DNA of 6,230 nucleotides from Candidatus Uhrbacteria bacterium (GTDB lineage Bacteria > Patescibacteriota > Patescibacteriia > UBA9934 > GWF2-40-263): assembly GCA_903831335.1 (NCBI GenBank), contig CAIKXH010000095.1, positions 1 to 6,230 of the forward strand. The letters are read 5' to 3'. The notes beneath the pieces are model-generated. The model saw only the letters and a program-made list of their open reading frames with translations. It searched no databases and had not been told where the DNA came from. Positions 5,117 through 6,230 of this stretch are shown piece after piece. Positions within the stretch are counted from its first letter, which is position 1. Each line of letters begins with the position of its first letter. Made by a program: the position numbers and the translations under genes.

Positions 5117-5200
5117 ACTTTTGCACAAAACAAAAATACGTATCCCGTGACTTTTTCGCTACCGGTCACACAAGGATACGTATTTTTGTTTTTCAAAAGT
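5117..5200 (+). terminator. Long terminator hairpin after the tRNA-Glu 3' half
   Basis: A perfect 19-bp stem pairs 5127-5145 with 5174-5192 (apical sequence ATACGTATCC / GGATACGTAT). It is extended, after a small internal loop, by ACTTTTG (5117-5123) with CAAAAGT (5194-5200). T runs in the 3' arm and A runs in the 5' arm suggest bidirectional termination. The apex is the same 28-nt core as in the hairpin at 4952-5009, while the stem sequence is different. Confidence 0.7.
5146..5173 (+). repeat. 28-nt hairpin core, copy 2
   Basis: Identical to 4966-4993, again at the apex of a long stem. The inner GTGAC / GTCAC pairing is kept, while the surrounding stem shares no sequence with copy 1 beyond A/T tracts. 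Confidence 0.88.
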
Positions 5201-5224
5201 CCAACCAATGGAACATGAAGATTC

Positions 5225-5253
5225 TTCATCACACCAGACTCACCAAGAATAAT
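5225..5253 (+). promoter_or_regulatory. Possible promoter of the PF06541-type gene, with overlapping palindrome
   Basis: A weak -35 TTCATC (5225-5230) and a good -10 AATAAT (5248-5253) are 17 nt apart. The expected start near 5260 would leave only about 12 nt before ATG 5272. A 15-bp perfect palindrome ATGAAGA-T-TCTTCAT (5215-5229) overlaps the -35 and could be an operator. Both are weak calls. Confidence 0.3.
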
Positions 5254-5271
5254 CAGGTACACTACTCCCAT

Positions 5272-5685
5272 ATGATGTTCTATCTTCCATTTGTTTTCCT
5301 CTTTGGCGGAGCTTTAGGTTGGATCATTGATACCCTTGATCGTTCCATTGACCGCAGGCACTTTACAGAAGGAAGTGCGTTTCACATCCCCTTTCTTCCT
5401 ATCTACGGATTTGGAGGAGTTCTCCTTGTTCTCGCAAACCCCATTCTCCCACAAAATATTTTCCTTTCATTTTTATACATCGGAATTCTGATGGGGGCGC
5501 TTGAATATCTTGGAGGACTCTATTGTGAATGTGTCTTGAAGCGCCGTCTTTGGAATTATAAATCAAAATATAATATCCAAGGTCACACAGATTTGTATCA
5601 CGCATTTGCGTGGGGTGCACTTGGTCTTCTATTTCTCCAAATAGAGCCGTCTCTTCTCATGCTTTTTCAAAAAATTCTCATCTAA
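5272..5685 (+). CDS. PF06541-type (ABC_trans_CmpB, 'putative ABC transporter permease') membrane protein
   Basis: About 137 residues from ATG 5272. The segment FVFLFGGALGWIIDTLDRSI followed by a polar stretch and PFLPIYGFGGVLLVL matches the pattern of this family (first membrane helix with LGW-I, then P-PIYGFG). The second half, GALEYLGGLYCECVLKRRLW followed by WNYKSKYNIQGHTDL and AFAWGALGLLFL, matches its LEY-----E---WDY---NI-G-----WG-LGL pattern. I count about four membrane helices. The family name implies transport, but no ATPase or binding protein is near and function is unproven. An in-frame ATG at 5215 would add 19 polar residues and lies in the palindrome; neither start has a good Shine-Dalgarno, and I prefer 5272 (or 5275) because family members start just before the first helix. 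It is convergent with ribH. Confidence 0.75.
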   Translation: MMFYLPFVFLFGGALGWIIDTLDRSIDRRHFTEGSAFHIPFLPIYGFGGVLLVLANPILPQNIFLSFLYIGILMGALEYLGGLYCECVLKRRLWNYKSKYNIQGHTDLYHAFAWGALGLLFLQIEPSLLMLFQKILI

Positions 5686-5717
5686 AAAAACCGAGGTGCA
5701 ACCACCTCGGTTTTTTT
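5684..5717. terminator. Bidirectional terminator between convergent genes
   Basis: A perfect 8-bp stem CCGAGGTG (5691-5698) / CACCTCGG (5703-5710), loop CAAC, is flanked by seven A (5684-5690) and seven T (5711-5717). It can stop transcripts of the membrane-protein gene on the plus strand and of ribH on the minus strand, and overlaps the stop codon of the former. Confidence 0.92.
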
Positions 5718-5722
5718 AATTT

Positions 5723-6124
5723 CTACACAAGCATTTTCGCCACAGCCTCTACAGCTGCCTTTGCGTAAGGTCTTACGCGTTTCTCAATTTGATCTGGTAA
5801 AATTTCTGGTCCTAAAATTCCAAGCCCGATTGGTTTCATGAATTCAAGTTGCAATCGAATGATCGCATCATACACAACCTCCCCCATCACAAGCCCATGC
5901 TTTGTTTCACCACGTTCGATAATTCCGAGTGCAGCGGCGCCATCGATATCATCGCGCATGAGTAAACGTTTAAGCGCAAGCGGTTTTTCGATCGAACCAG
6001 GAACCCATACTTCCTCGACGATCTCGAGTCCCAATTCTTTTGCCGTCTCCCGAGCTGACTCAAGCATTTGCATTCCATACTCCTTATGAAAAGAACCAAG
6101 AACAAGGGCGATGCGTTTTGACAT
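5723..6124 (-). CDS. ribH: 6,7-dimethyl-8-ribityllumazine synthase, archaeal-like short type
   Basis: This enzyme condenses 5-amino-6-ribitylaminouracil with 3,4-dihydroxy-2-butanone 4-phosphate, the penultimate step of riboflavin synthesis. The 133-residue product, from ATG 6124, shows the family motifs: Phe12 after the first strand (VLGSFHKEYG), VPGSIEKPLA (41-50), ALGIIERGETKH (65-76) with the conserved His76 after RGET, and KPIGLGILGPE (97-107). The last part, RVRPYAKAAVEAVAKM, and the short length resemble archaeal lumazine synthases (GISGPG...R-DYGKRAVEAAVKM) more than the ~155-residue bacterial enzyme. That comparison is from memory of the family. No other rib gene is in view. There is no Shine-Dalgarno. 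An in-frame ATG at 6142 lies within the palindromic repeat, and the frame stays open through it to 6226, but those residues only translate the repeat. Confidence 0.9.
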   Translation of the reverse strand: MSKRIALVLGSFHKEYGMQMLESARETAKELGLEIVEEVWVPGSIEKPLALKRLLMRDDIDGAAALGIIERGETKHGLVMGEVVYDAIIRLQLEFMKPIGLGILGPEILPDQIEKRVRPYAKAAVEAVAKMLV

Positions 6125-6137
6125 AGGATTTACTTGT

Positions 6138-6230
6138 GTCATTGCGAGGGGGTTCGACGACCGCGGCAATCTTTCCGAACCACAGAGACACAAGATTGCT
6201 TCGTCGTCGATGACTCCTCCTCGCAATGAC
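6138..6230. repeat. 93-bp imperfect palindrome of dispersed-repeat type at the window end
   Basis: The ends GTCATTGCGAGG (6138-6149) and CCTCGCAATGAC (6219-6230) are perfect 12-bp inverted repeats. The inner arms also match with small changes, around GACGACCGCGGCAATCTT on the left and AAGATTGCTTCGTCGTCG on the right. ATTGCGAGG...GAAGCAATCTT palindromes of this kind are familiar dispersed repeats in several bacterial groups. It begins 14 bp before the ribH start codon, and the sequence stops exactly at its right end. Confidence 0.8.

Noticed and set aside
4952..5200. Integron attC sites (variable stems around fixed parts)
   Set aside because: There are no RYYYAAC / GTTRRRY boxes and the fixed part is at the apex, not at the stem base. 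No integrase is present and the hairpins fit terminators.
4912..5271. Minus-strand frame of 119 codons with repeated CVTGSEKVT and VVTPRGIEPRLPG segments
   Set aside because: It is the antisense translation of the tRNA 3' halves, the double hairpin and the hairpin cores. GIEPRLPG-type peptides are typical spurious translations of tRNA genes. Its apparent repeats are the DNA repeats already listed.
5838..6105. Frames of about 70-80 codons overlapping ribH on either strand
   Set aside because: ribH is firmly identified in one frame. The others are Ser- or Arg-rich shadow translations without motifs.

Overview
The window looks like a bacterial chromosome fragment, probably from a reduced-genome lineage of the Patescibacteria/CPR type. 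That placement is an inference. It rests on the short GIY-YIG protein of the 'MFYVYVLQS' type wedged against a tRNA gene, compact intergenic regions, leaderless or weakly led genes, and an archaeal-looking lumazine synthase. No rRNA or other phylogenetic marker is present. The genes use the standard code, and the one intact tRNA encodes its own CCA end.

Layout. Positions 1-794 (-) hold a gpsA gene (glycerol-3-phosphate dehydrogenase), cut by the left edge. It diverges from a small Cro/C1-type helix-turn-helix gene (878-1345, +), and the two promoters overlap at a shared -35 region. Two back-to-back terminators (1344-1446) separate the HTH gene from a convergent 979-residue membrane protein (1461-4400, -). 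That protein has a signal peptide, a TPM-like extracytoplasmic domain, one membrane helix, a long helical cytoplasmic part and a Ser-rich tail ending in Trp. Its promoter and a good tRNA-type promoter diverge within 4401-4561.

The most interesting part is 4562-5200. In order it holds: a 5' half of tRNA-Glu; a 30-nt GC-rich double hairpin; a GIY-YIG nuclease gene whose last codons run into the next tRNA; a complete tRNA-Glu(TTC); a terminator; a second identical 30-nt double hairpin; a 3' half of the same tRNA-Glu; and a second terminator. The intact tRNA equals the two halves joined without gap or overlap, and the double hairpin interrupts the halves between anticodon bases 35 and 36. The two terminators have different but perfectly complementary stems around an identical 28-nt core. 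I read this as a small GIY-YIG-associated cassette that split a tRNA-Glu gene and carries a replacement copy. A tandem rearrangement or assembly error remains possible.

To the right, a PF06541-type membrane protein (5272-5685, +) and ribH (5723-6124, -) converge on one bidirectional terminator. The window ends exactly at the end of a 93-bp imperfect palindrome of dispersed-repeat type (6138-6230), as a contig stopping at a repeat would. Apart from the intact and broken tRNA-Glu, the genes do not form one pathway: gpsA serves lipid precursor supply, ribH riboflavin synthesis, and the rest are envelope, regulatory or selfish functions.
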